Below, piece by piece: positions 1 to 7,278 of a DNA stretch of 64,000 bases; the stretch's first letter is position 1; the number at the start of each line of letters is the position of its first letter. The position numbers and the translations under genes were made by a program. The stretch comes from Roseburia sp. 1XD42-69. GTDB lineage: Bacteria; Bacillota; Clostridia; Lachnospirales; Lachnospiraceae. The notes below the pieces were generated by a model, which saw only the letters and a program-made list of their open reading frames with translations, had not been told where the DNA came from and did no database searches. The stretch covers positions 1-64,000 of the forward strand of contig NZ_RAZG01000016.1 in assembly GCF_003612565.1 (NCBI RefSeq). Reading direction: 5' to 3'.

Positions 1-133
1 AGGTCTATTAAGGTTACCCTTTTCCATGAAAATCTTTTTCATTTTCCTCTTGACATATTACCAAATTGCTTTCTTTTTATGGTTTGCCCTCTCACCAATA
101 GGAGAAAAACAGGGGGCAAAGCGGAAGTGTTTT

Positions 134-215
134 TTGAAAAATCCGAAAATATTTTTTCGGGGATTTTTCAAGCGGCGCAAGCCGCAAAAAGGCGGGCTTG
201 GGGTGGCAACCCCAA
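134..215. repeat. Cluster of three consecutive hairpins
   Basis: Three inverted repeats follow each other. The first has 11-bp arms TTGAAAAATCC (134-144) and GGATTTTTCAA (161-171). The second is GCGGC (172-176) with a GCAA loop and GCCGC (181-185). The third is TTGGGG (198-203) with CCCCAA (210-215). Stacked hairpins like these are found at transfer origins and replication origins of mobile elements, or in structured RNA leaders. Which one applies here is not shown by the sequence. Confidence 0.5.
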
Positions 216-599
216 CAAGATTCCCATAGGACAAAATGAGCGATTAGCGAAATTTGGTACTGTGGTAGAATCTTGCTCTAAGAAAGTGGCGGCTTTCCCT
301 GTGTGGGCTTCCCTCAATACCTTTAGTGCCGCAAGCGGGGATTTTGCCAAAGTAGCGGCGATATTTCTCTCGCTAATACCTACAAACCAGCAAAAAGGAA
401 AATGGACATTGATTTACAGAAATTCCCCCTCATTCCTTACAACACCACGCAAGCTCGAATAGGCGGGGATTTGTGAAAATTTCTTCTTGCCCGCCCTCCA
501 CGGACAGCCTGCGGATTTGCCAAACGGGAGAGGAAATTTCTTTCAATTTCCCCTTTGCACGGCATAATACTGGCGATTTTTGAAAATGCCAAAAATAGG

Positions 600-636
600 C
601 GCAAAAAAACAGGAAACCTTTTTTTGATTTCCTGTC
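600..636 (-). terminator. Probable integrase terminator
   Basis: Arms ACAGGAAA (609-616) and TTTCCTGT (628-635) form a stem. Read on the minus strand it is followed by a run of T (the A run at 603-609). It lies about 200 bp beyond the integrase stop, so it would end that transcript. Confidence 0.5.
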
Positions 637-778
637 TTGGTGTGCCGTTTCTATGTAGCGGCGGTTATTCAGTTTTTAACTGGCTGCAATTCTACAAACT
701 GGAATTTATATAATTATCTCTCTAACTTTCCCCATTTTACAGGCTTTCCCGCCCATCTATTAGTGAAATGATATGTAG

Positions 779-828
779 TTTCCCTTATTTTTGCCCTTAT
801 GAGATAATCACAAGGGAAATAAGGGAAA
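779..828. repeat. Candidate left end / attachment region of the mobilizable element
   Basis: Just outside the integrase 3' end lies TTTCCCTTA (779-787) followed by the inverted, partly repeated motif CACAAGGGAAA-TAAGGGAAA (809-828). A closely similar arrangement, with TTTCCCTTA and CACAAGGGAAA-gag-TAAGGGAAA, occurs at 12118-12194 beyond the last cargo gene. Tyrosine integrases bind such repeats near element ends. The exact crossover site cannot be read from one copy of the integrated element. Confidence 0.4.
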
Positions 829-832
829 TTTT

Positions 833-2128
833 TTAGTCATTGCCCACCACTTTATCAAGAAGCCGAACCGATTTTCGTTTCGCATCTCTTGTGGAGTGAG
901 CATAGACGTTCATTGTGGTACTGACATCTGAGTGTCCCAACAATTCCTGCACATCTTTTGGGGCAGCTCCATTTGCTAAAAGGTTGCTTGTATAGGTGTG
1001 ACGTAACTGGTGGAAATGAAAGCCTTCAAATCCCTCTAATGTTTTTGCTACCTTTCTGCATACCGTTCCCAAAGTAGTCGGAAGTTCCAGACAGCCATCA
1101 GGTCTTAAGCAGACGAAAGAAATTTCTTTATAATCTGCCGGGACTTCCTCTGTTCTGTCTAAGCAATAATACTCGTAGTACACTCTGTTTTTCTCTTTGA
1201 CCTCTTTGTAGTAGTTCGTGTGATAAAGTTCTCCATACTGCATTCGATTTTTTAACTGCTCTTTCCGGGCATTACGGAAAATCTCTACCAGCGTATCTCC
1301 AAAATCAACAATCCTCACTTTTTTCCGCTTGGTTGGTCCGATGATATATTTGCGCTTTGAGCCATCATATCGGATGCTACGTCTTATGGTAAGGCATTGT
1401 TCTTCCAGATTTACGTCCTGCCATGCCAAACCACAGGCTTCTCCAATACGAAGCCCGGCATAATAGGCTATCTGGATTGGAAGTATTGCGGCTGGGTTCT
1501 TTTTTTGAAGATACGCAAGCAGTCTTTCATAATCTTCTCGTGAAATTGGTTGGATATTTCCGTCCATGTCCTCATCCGAAAACAAATCAACTTCGTCCGT
1601 CTGATACCGCAGTTTAATATACTGCATGGGATTGAACGTAATATACTGTTTTGGAAATACTGCAAAGCGGAAGGACTGCTGCATGACTGCGGAAAAAGAA
1701 TGGATGTAATCTTTGCTGTAACCCTTTCTCTCTTTTCCATCGGGATGAACTCCCCCAAAGGAAAGCAAATCAAAGAAGGATTGCAAATGCTCAGAGGTTA
1801 CATTTTTTAATTTCCGTTCTGCCAATGGGTGTTTCTTAATATTTCGGATTGTTCCGAGGTAATTCTCCACAGTACCATTGCTGAGCGTACCTGTTTTTAA
1901 TTCCTCCTCTGCCCACACATCCAGAAGTTGTCCGACTGTGAGATTTTCCGCTTTGGCAACAAATTTCTTTTTCTCATAATCATCCATTGCCTGACGGAGC
2001 AGTTTTTCAGTTTCACTTTTGCTTTCTGTTCCAACGCATTCTTTCTGAACAAGATTGCCGCTTGCGTCCTCTACATAGAAGCGGTAGTACCATTTCTTTC
2101 CTTTTTTTCTTACAGATCCTTTTGCCAT
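833..2128 (-). CDS. int: Tyrosine recombinase/integrase
   Basis: This is a 431-residue phage/Tn916-type tyrosine integrase that would insert and excise the surrounding element. An N-terminal AP2-like arm-binding region begins MAKGSVRKKGKKWYYRFYV, then comes a SAM-like core-binding domain, then the catalytic domain with R227 (in YYAGLRIGEA), H372-x-x-R375, H398 (LLGHSD) and the nucleophile Y408. All catalytic residues are present, so it looks functional. I chose the ATG at 2128 because AAGGAGA stands about 10 bp upstream; an upstream start at 2158 lacks such a site. It is the outermost gene of the element and is read towards its end, the usual position next to an attachment site. Confidence 0.93.
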   Translation of the reverse strand: MAKGSVRKKGKKWYYRFYVEDASGNLVQKECVGTESKSETEKLLRQAMDDYEKKKFVAKAENLTVGQLLDVWAEEELKTGTLSNGTVENYLGTIRNIKKHPLAERKLKNVTSEHLQSFFDLLSFGGVHPDGKERKGYSKDYIHSFSAVMQQSFRFAVFPKQYITFNPMQYIKLRYQTDEVDLFSDEDMDGNIQPISREDYERLLAYLQKKNPAAILPIQIAYYAGLRIGEACGLAWQDVNLEEQCLTIRRSIRYDGSKRKYIIGPTKRKKVRIVDFGDTLVEIFRNARKEQLKNRMQYGELYHTNYYKEVKEKNRVYYEYYCLDRTEEVPADYKEISFVCLRPDGCLELPTTLGTVCRKVAKTLEGFEGFHFHQLRHTYTSNLLANGAAPKDVQELLGHSDVSTTMNVYAHSTRDAKRKSVRLLDKVVGND

Positions 2129-2214
2129 AATCGTATATCTCCTTTCGATATTAGACAATCGGAACTGATGAAATGCTTCGTGCGTGTAAGTATATCATAA
2201 CTCCGGTTGTCTTA

Positions 2215-2844
2215 CTATACCGATTCGGAATCTTCGTATAAGACTTCTGATAAAAGATTTGCAAGCCTTTGTTCTGCTGTTTTTGGTTTCTTGGAATAGA
2301 GCCTTACAACGTCTGCCATCTCATTAAGAGCATTGATGGTAGGAGTGATTTCCCTTAAGAACATAATCTCATTATATTCCTCATTCGATTCAAACCCTAT
2401 TGTTTTGGCAATATCCGTCTGACCAGCATTTCCCTTGAAGTTTTTGCAGGCGAACTGGAAGGAATCCAAAAACAGACCATATTGTTTTAACATCAGCAGT
2501 AATAAATCTTTTGAAAAAGCATCTTCTTCTTTGGTAAGGGCAAGCGGTAACTGTTCCAGAATATCTCCCATCGCATCACGAATCTGTAACTCTCTCTTAT
2601 CCGTAATGTCGGTTTCATATTCATCTGTTTCCCCTTTGAGCCATTCCACAGATACATGGAGTGCTTCCGAAAGACCTTCCAGCACCATTTTTTTCGTATT
2701 GTCAATCGAACCATTCTCATAACGCAGGACTGTAGAAGCGGTAACACCCATCTTTTCTGCGACATAAGGCTGTGTCAGATTCAATTCCAGACGGCGCTGT
2801 TTTATTCTGCTGCCTATCAGCTTACGTAATTCTTTATCTTTCAT
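2215..2844 (-). CDS. cI/Xre-type HTH repressor
   Basis: This 209-residue protein has an N-terminal Xre helix-turn-helix (roughly residues 5-60: LIGSRIKQRRLELNLTQ ... ASTVLRYENG) and an unrecognised C-terminal half with no protease motif that I can see. It is divergent from the excisionase gene, and the space between them holds two copies of one palindrome, so it most likely represses excision and its own expression. The start at 2844 is set by GAAAAAGGAGG upstream; an in-frame start at 2910 has no ribosome site. It could also respond to the cargo or to mobilization, but nothing in the sequence shows that. Confidence 0.82.
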   Translation of the reverse strand: MKDKELRKLIGSRIKQRRLELNLTQPYVAEKMGVTASTVLRYENGSIDNTKKMVLEGLSEALHVSVEWLKGETDEYETDITDKRELQIRDAMGDILEQLPLALTKEEDAFSKDLLLLMLKQYGLFLDSFQFACKNFKGNAGQTDIAKTIGFESNEEYNEIMFLREITPTINALNEMADVVRLYSKKPKTAEQRLANLLSEVLYEDSESV

Positions 2845-2896
2845 GCTGACTGCCTCCTTTTTCGGTATGTATGAATTATAGCATTGTTTTTCTGAA

Positions 2897-2997
2897 ATTG
2901 CAATATGCAATATAAAGTTTGTTTTTAATATTTCGTAACGCTTGACAAAAAGATATGAAAAGGATATACTTACATCACAAGAATTGCATAATGCAAT
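2897..2997. promoter_or_regulatory. Divergent control region with two identical operators
   Basis: The palindrome ATTGCA-N3-TGCAAT occurs at 2897-2911 and again at 2983-2997. Between them the plus strand has TTGACA (2942-2947), a 17-bp spacer and TATACT (2965-2970), a near-consensus promoter for the excisionase. The downstream operator would cover the transcription start, and the upstream one sits at the repressor gene. A further half site ATTGCATTAT lies inside the start of the excisionase gene. The layout is that of a small lysogeny-type switch. Confidence 0.75.
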
Positions 2998-3015
2998 TTA
3001 TAAGGAGGTGATTAT

Positions 3016-3246
3016 ATGACGCAAAGAAAAATTGCATTATCCATCGAAGAAGCTGCTGACTATACGGGAATCGGCAGAAATACCTTAAGACAGCTTGTAG
3101 AATGGAAGAAACTTCCAGTATTAAAGGTTGGTCGCAAAGTCCTGATTAAAACCGATATTCTGGAAATGTTTATGGAAGCGAATGAAGGTCGTGATTTGAG
3201 GGATAGAGGAAATGTAAAAGCCGTAACAAGAACTGCGGCAAATTAA
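3016..3246 (+). CDS. xis: Excisionase-type DNA-binding protein
   Basis: This 76-residue protein is a MerR-like winged-helix excisionase of the Tn916 Xis/HTH_17 type: ALSIEEAADYTGIGRNTLRQL gives the recognition helix region and LPVLKVGRKVLIKTDILEMF the wing and C-terminal helix. Such proteins bend DNA at the element ends and bias the integrase towards excision. It has a very strong ribosome site (TAAGGAGGTGATTAT) and a near-consensus promoter under two palindromic operators. The full expected length is present. Confidence 0.85.
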   Translation: MTQRKIALSIEEAADYTGIGRNTLRQLVEWKKLPVLKVGRKVLIKTDILEMFMEANEGRDLRDRGNVKAVTRTAAN

Positions 3247-3386
3247 AAAGGCGGCTTCCGAAGAAACCGCCAAAGGTTCTATCAGACCGAAGCCATGATA
3301 TACCTACACGCAAGAAGATTATACCATGTGCTTCTTCTGATACGCAACCGAGAACTTATGTTTGCAAAAGAAAGGGGAATGTAATA

Positions 3387-3701
3387 ATGGCAAAATCAAC
3401 AAAAAGTTATGAAGAACGAATGCTTGAAATGGAAAAGAAGGAACAGGAAAGCCTTGAAAAAGCAAAACGATATGCAGCACAGAAGAAAGAACTTCTAAAA
3501 CGAAAGAAAGCCGAAGAAAGTAAAAAACGAACCCATAGGCTCTGTCAGGTTGGCGGTGCGGTGGAATCCGTTCTTGGTGCGCCTATTGAGGAGGAAGATA
3601 TCCCAAAGCTGATTGGTTTTCTGAAAAAGCAGGAAGCCAATGGGAAATTTTTCTCAAAGGCAATGCAGAAAGAAACAAATACCGATATGGAGGAAGTGTA
3701 A
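3387..3701 (+). CDS. Small mobilization accessory protein (DUF3847-like)
   Basis: This 104-residue protein is very rich in Lys and Glu in its first 50 residues (a helical, probably DNA-binding or coiled-coil stretch) and ends in a small conserved part around CQVGGAVESVLG and IPKLIGFLKKQE. It resembles the DUF3847 proteins that precede MobA/MobL relaxases in Firmicute elements; the name is from memory of the family, not from a search. It ends 47 bp before the predicted nic site, which fits a relaxosome accessory role. The ribosome site AAAGGGGAA lies before the ATG. Confidence 0.65.
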   Translation: MAKSTKSYEERMLEMEKKEQESLEKAKRYAAQKKELLKRKKAEESKKRTHRLCQVGGAVESVLGAPIEEEDIPKLIGFLKKQEANGKFFSKAMQKETNTDMEEV

Positions 3702-3747
3702 TGGCGGAGGGGATGAGTTTTTCATTCCCTTCATTGTTTTTTCATGA

Positions 3748-3779
3748 AGGGCGCACTTATGGACAACCAGAGGTCGTCC
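3748..3779 (-). other. oriT: oriT, MOBQ/IncQ-type nic site
   Basis: On the minus strand the sequence reads TAAGTGCGCCCT (plus coordinates 3748-3759), the conserved nic core of the RSF1010/IncQ family, where the cut falls between G and C in TAAGTGCG/CCCT. Directly upstream on the same strand are inverted arms GGACGACC and GGTTGTCC (plus 3761-3779) around a 3-nt loop with one mismatch. This is the same order (inverted repeat, then nic core) as in RSF1010. It lies just before the relaxase gene, as expected. A second inverted repeat, TTGCCAC-AA-GTGGCAA, follows at 3788-3803. Confidence 0.8.
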
Positions 3780-4028
3780 CAATAAGTTTGCCACAAGTGG
3801 CAACCGGTCTGCGCTCACGCTTGCCGGGCTCGTTCCGTCGGCGGGGCTTTCAGCCAGACCTGCTCATGCCGCAGGAGGCACTCTTCGCCAGAGGGGCGCA
3901 TTCCATGCAGGCTGCTATGCGCAGGGCACCCTTACGCAGAGGGCGTTCCGGTAATACTGCTTTTTCTAAAACTGAAAGCAATGTTGCCGGAAATCTATGC
4001 CGGATGTGCAGAAAGGAGGAATCCAGAC

Positions 4029-5750
4029 ATGGCGATTTTTCATTACACAGTCAAAATAGTCGGACGAAGTAAAGGGAAATCTGTTATCTCCGCTTCCGCA
4101 TATCTCAATGGGGATGTGATGAAAAACGAGGAAACCGGGAGAATCAGTTATTACACTTCTAAAAAAGAAGTGGTCTACACTCGGCTGATGATGTGTGAAA
4201 ACGCACCTCCTGAATGGCAGATAGTACCAGAAGAAAATATAAAGCGCTTTCAAAAATCTGTCCGATACAAAAGATCAGAAGATAAAGAAGCTGCTTTAGA
4301 AAAATTTAAAATCACATTTCAGAAACAAAGGTTATGGAATGAGGTATTGAAGATTGAAAAAAATGCAGATGCCCAACTTGGCAGGTCATTTGAATTTGCC
4401 CTTCCCAAAGAATGGAACAGACAGGAACAAATTCAATATACAACTGACTATATTCAAAAAACTTTTGTAGATAGAGGAATGTGTGCTGATTGGAGTATCC
4501 ACGATAAAGGGGATGGCAACCCCCATGTCCATCTGCTTCTGACTATGCGTCCTTTTAACCCGGATCATTCTTGGGGAAAGAAAGAAGTCAAGGATTGGGA
4601 TTTTGTCAAAGATAAAAACGGAAATATCGTGATTGATGAATCCCATCCGAACTGGTGGCAGGATAAGAAAAACCCTGACCGTCATGGAATCCGTATCCCT
4701 GTATTAGACGAAAACGGAATTCAGAAGATTGGTGCAAGAAACCGCCTGCAATGGAAACGGGTGCTGACCGATGCTACCGGATGGAACAATCCAAAAAATT
4801 GTGAACTGTGGCGGAGTGAGTGGGCAAAGGTGTGTAATGAACATCTTCCTTTGCATAATCAGGTCGATCACCGTTCTTATGAAAAACAGGGAAAACTCCA
4901 GATTCCTACCATCCATGAAGGCGCTGACGCAAGAAAGATTGAACAAAAGTTTCTTGCCGGGCAGGAAATAAAAGGTTCGTGGAAAGTAGCGGAAAATCAA
5001 ATCATAAAACAACAAAACACGTTATTGCAAAAGATACTGGACACCTTTGGAAAAGTATCGAGTGCATTATCATTATGGAAGGAGCGATTAAATGACATTA
5101 GAAGAAAGCCGGGAAATTATACCCTTAATGGAATCCATGATTGGTCAAATCGAAGAACAGCAGACCTTAATAGCAGAAATGATTCTGGAAATGCAGAACC
5201 GGGACACCCAACTCTCTCTTATGCAGGAACAGAATCAGAAATTGCAAAAATTAAACAGCGAGTTATCCGAGCTGCTCAACATTTTGCCAAATACCGAAGA
5301 ACTGCTTTCCAAGATGGAAGAACAGAAAACGAAAATAGAACTTTTGGAAAACGAAAATCAGCAATGGCAGAAATTGGCACAGAAGCTGAACAGCGAAAAC
5401 AGTTTATTGCTGAAACAGAACACCGAATTGCTGAACTGGAACAGCAAATAAGGAAAGGACGTGATATAGATGAACGAATCCAGAGAATCAAAGAACGCAG
5501 AACAGTTGGAAGAACTTCTGCTCTTGACCGAGGAGATACAAGAAGAACTGGAACAGAAAGACCAGCTTATCGTGGAACTGAAGACGCAGCTCAGCGAATC
5601 TCTGACCTTGAACGAGAAATTAAACAAAGAGAACAGAGCCGGGAATATTCAAGCATTAAAGAACGACTTGAAGCTGGCAGACAGAGCATTGCGGATCGAG
5701 AAAGAGAAGCTGCGAAGCGCAAACGTCATGATAGAGGAATGTCAAGATAA
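4029..5750 (+). CDS. mobA: MobA/MobL family relaxase (MOBQ)
   Basis: This 573-residue relaxase would nick the adjacent oriT and pilot single-stranded DNA into a recipient using a helper element's secretion system. The N-terminal 200 residues carry the MOBQ signature: an ISASAY segment with candidate catalytic Tyr25 and the metal-binding HVH at 166-168 (NPHVHLLLTMRP). The C-terminal 250 residues are charged and repetitive. The start at 4029 is set by AAAGGAGG 9 bp upstream; the longer frame from 3981 is unlikely. From position 5092 on, the same DNA also carries two other genes in a different frame, as in RSF1010 where mobB overlaps mobA. No primase or type IV secretion genes accompany it, so the element is mobilizable, not self-transmissible. 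Confidence 0.9.
   Translation: MAIFHYTVKIVGRSKGKSVISASAYLNGDVMKNEETGRISYYTSKKEVVYTRLMMCENAPPEWQIVPEENIKRFQKSVRYKRSEDKEAALEKFKITFQKQRLWNEVLKIEKNADAQLGRSFEFALPKEWNRQEQIQYTTDYIQKTFVDRGMCADWSIHDKGDGNPHVHLLLTMRPFNPDHSWGKKEVKDWDFVKDKNGNIVIDESHPNWWQDKKNPDRHGIRIPVLDENGIQKIGARNRLQWKRVLTDATGWNNPKNCELWRSEWAKVCNEHLPLHNQVDHRSYEKQGKLQIPTIHEGADARKIEQKFLAGQEIKGSWKVAENQIIKQQNTLLQKILDTFGKVSSALSLWKERLNDIRRKPGNYTLNGIHDWSNRRTADLNSRNDSGNAEPGHPTLSYAGTESEIAKIKQRVIRAAQHFAKYRRTAFQDGRTENENRTFGKRKSAMAEIGTEAEQRKQFIAETEHRIAELEQQIRKGRDIDERIQRIKERRTVGRTSALDRGDTRRTGTERPAYRGTEDAAQRISDLEREIKQREQSREYSSIKERLEAGRQSIADREREAAKRKRHDRGMSR
5092..5451 (+). CDS. Coiled-coil protein nested in mobA (alternative frame)
   Basis: This 119-residue frame lies wholly inside mobA in another reading frame. 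It begins with a strong ribosome site (GGAAGGAGCGATTAA before ATG) and encodes an almost continuous coiled coil rich in Glu, Gln, Leu and Asn (for example EEQKTKIELLENENQQWQ). It is followed after 18 bp, in the same frame, by a second gene with its own ribosome site. The paired translation signals argue for a real gene, not a shadow of the relaxase. The function is unknown; a relaxosome or membrane-coupling partner is a guess from position. Confidence 0.6.
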   Translation: MTLEESREIIPLMESMIGQIEEQQTLIAEMILEMQNRDTQLSLMQEQNQKLQKLNSELSELLNILPNTEELLSKMEEQKTKIELLENENQQWQKLAQKLNSENSLLLKQNTELLNWNSK

Positions 5751-6432
5751 AATATGCTATTTAACACAGGAACGGGATTATGCCCGGACACATCAGAAAA
5801 TCGTAGAAATACCGGTAGAAAAGCAGGTACTCTATGAAAAATGTGAAGCCTGTGACCGGACAGCCTATCAGAATGCAAAAGCAAAATACGAAACACAAAA
5901 AGAGCGACTTGCAGGACAATATAAAGCAAAAACGGTAATGTTCCAAACAACCTTGTTCCTTCTTGCATGGTATTCGTTGACAACCACTCTTTTTCAGGCA
6001 GTACAGTCAGATGTGTTCCTTTCCGATTGTAAATCATTCTTCCATGATGCAACGTCATTCATACAAACTTTTATCGGATGGACGATTGCTGCCGGGCAAT
6101 CTGTGGCACAGATCAGCACAAAAATTCCAAATGAGATTATAGCCGGAATGGTATATTGGATATTGCTAATATTAATTGTAGGAATATGTGTAGCAGGAAC
6201 AGGGATACTGGCGATACTGATAGAAATAAAGGTTATAGCATTATATAGGGAAAAGTGTTGGGATGTCATTACTCTACTGATGATACTGACAAGTACTGCT
6301 GTCATCATTTATTTTGGAGAATCCATCAAAAAAATAATGTCAATAAATCTTCTATTGCTTTTTGTACTTTTGCAGGGAGTATATGTTGGACTTAGGTGTT
6401 ATCTTAAAGTCTGGTTGAAAAAAAGACTGTAA
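5470..6432 (+). CDS. Coiled-coil membrane protein overlapping mobA (DUF6040-like)
   Basis: The first 94 codons overlap the end of mobA in another frame; the remainder extends 680 bp beyond it, which proves that this frame is used. The 320-residue protein has an N-terminal coiled coil (to about residue 110), a CxxC pair (YEKCEACDRTAY), then about four hydrophobic segments (around residues 155-175, 205-250, 265-285 and 290-310). AAGGAAAGGA precedes the ATG. It resembles proteins labelled DUF6040 in mobilizable elements, from memory only. A membrane-anchored coiled coil beside a relaxase could couple the relaxosome to a helper transfer channel; this is inference. Confidence 0.75.
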   Translation: MNESRESKNAEQLEELLLLTEEIQEELEQKDQLIVELKTQLSESLTLNEKLNKENRAGNIQALKNDLKLADRALRIEKEKLRSANVMIEECQDKICYLTQERDYARTHQKIVEIPVEKQVLYEKCEACDRTAYQNAKAKYETQKERLAGQYKAKTVMFQTTLFLLAWYSLTTTLFQAVQSDVFLSDCKSFFHDATSFIQTFIGWTIAAGQSVAQISTKIPNEIIAGMVYWILLILIVGICVAGTGILAILIEIKVIALYREKCWDVITLLMILTSTAVIIYFGESIKKIMSINLLLLFVLLQGVYVGLRCYLKVWLKKRL

Positions 6433-6440
6433 CAATAGGA

Positions 6441-6475
6441 ACAGCCAGCCCGGAAAGAATTTACGGACTGGCTGT
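6441..6475 (+). terminator. Hairpin after the mobilization genes
   Basis: ACAGCCAG (6441-6448) pairs with CTGGCTGT (6468-6475), with an inner CCG/CGG pairing. It stands 9 bp after the end of the mobilization gene block and before the regulator promoter, the place for a terminator, although it has no clear T run. Confidence 0.5.
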
Positions 6476-6542
6476 ATCAGCAGAGTGATGTTATAATAAA
6501 TTTATCAGTCTATTGATTTTATACTTTCCTGACGGCAAAAGT

Positions 6543-6583
6543 TTGAGTGTTTTTTGAGATTTGGCTGTTACGATAAATATTAT
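6543..6583 (+). promoter_or_regulatory. Response-regulator box and promoter of the two-component genes
   Basis: A direct repeat TTGAG-N6-TTGAG (6543-6547 and 6554-6558, 11-bp period) stands before a TATTAT -10-like element (6578-6583). The same box occurs before the ABC exporter at 8372. Direct repeats at one helical turn are typical sites for OmpR-family regulators. No good -35 hexamer is present, which fits an activated promoter. Confidence 0.65.
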
Positions 6584-6606
6584 GAATTGCAAATGGAGAT
6601 GGTAGC

Positions 6607-7278
6607 ATGAAACAAAGGCTTCTTATTGTTGATGATGAACCGGGAATTGTAGATATGATGACGAGTTATTTTTCTTCTCAATATGAGGTGTTGACCGCTT
6701 ATTGCGGAAATGAAGCACTTCAAAAATTAGCAAGACAGCCCGATTTAATCCTGCTCGACATCAATATGCCGGACATAGACGGATTGACCCTTTGTCAGAA
6801 AATTCGGGAGCTTATTACTTGCCCCATTCTTTTTTTGACGGCAAGGGTCGAATCTGCCGATAAAATCATCGGCTTTCAGGCAGGTGCCGACGATTATATC
6901 ATTAAGCCTTTTGATTTGGACGAATTAGGGGCGAGAGTTGCCGCACATCTGAGGAGGGAGCAGCGACACAGGAATAAAGCGACAATTCGCTTCTTTGGTG
7001 AACTGACGATTGATTATTCAGCCCGAACCGTCACAGTGGCGGGTGAACCTGTTGCTTTATCAAAAAGGGAATTTGATATTGTGGAGCTGCTTTCGCTGAA
7101 TGCCGGACAGGTATTTGACCGGGAGCGTATTTATGAAACAGTGTGGGGACTTGACGGCGAGGGTAACAGTGATACTGTCATGGAACATATCAGGAAAATC
7201 CGGGCGAAGCTGGCTGCTTGTACGCTTCACAGTTATATTGATACAGTTTGGGGGTGTGGTTATCGGTGGAACGTCTGA
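6607..7278 (+). CDS. OmpR-family response regulator
   Basis: This 223-residue regulator has a receiver domain (LLIVDDEPGIVDMM, phospho-acceptor Asp in LILLDINMPDIDG, Lys in DDYIIKPFD) and a winged-helix output domain from about residue 127 (LSKREFDIVELLSLNAGQVF ... GCGYRW). It is the partner of the histidine kinase that overlaps its 3' end and most likely activates both its own operon and the exporter operon through the TTGAG repeats. It has the usual length and all key residues. Confidence 0.92.
   Translation: MKQRLLIVDDEPGIVDMMTSYFSSQYEVLTAYCGNEALQKLARQPDLILLDINMPDIDGLTLCQKIRELITCPILFLTARVESADKIIGFQAGADDYIIKPFDLDELGARVAAHLRREQRHRNKATIRFFGELTIDYSARTVTVAGEPVALSKREFDIVELLSLNAGQVFDRERIYETVWGLDGEGNSDTVMEHIRKIRAKLAACTLHSYIDTVWGCGYRWNV

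Larger units (their letters stand above)
1..778. other. Left flank, no convincing gene
   Basis: This stretch has short open frames on both strands (for example 79-462 plus and 168-350 minus), but none has a good ribosome site, a recognisable domain or a consistent coding pattern. It contains a run of three hairpins (134-215) and a terminator-like hairpin near 609-635. Its composition resembles non-coding parts of conjugative elements, so I infer that it belongs to a larger element whose remainder lies left of the window. I see no other feature in it. Confidence 0.4.

Noticed and set aside
79-462. Frame of 127 codons at the left edge
   Set aside because: It crosses three hairpins and has no ribosome site or recognisable domain; kept only as a flank description.
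3701-4072. Open frame of 123 codons between the accessory gene and mobA
   Set aside because: It runs through the oriT and its inverted repeats, has no ribosome site of its own and no protein-like pattern; the overlap with the accessory gene stop is a chance ATG.
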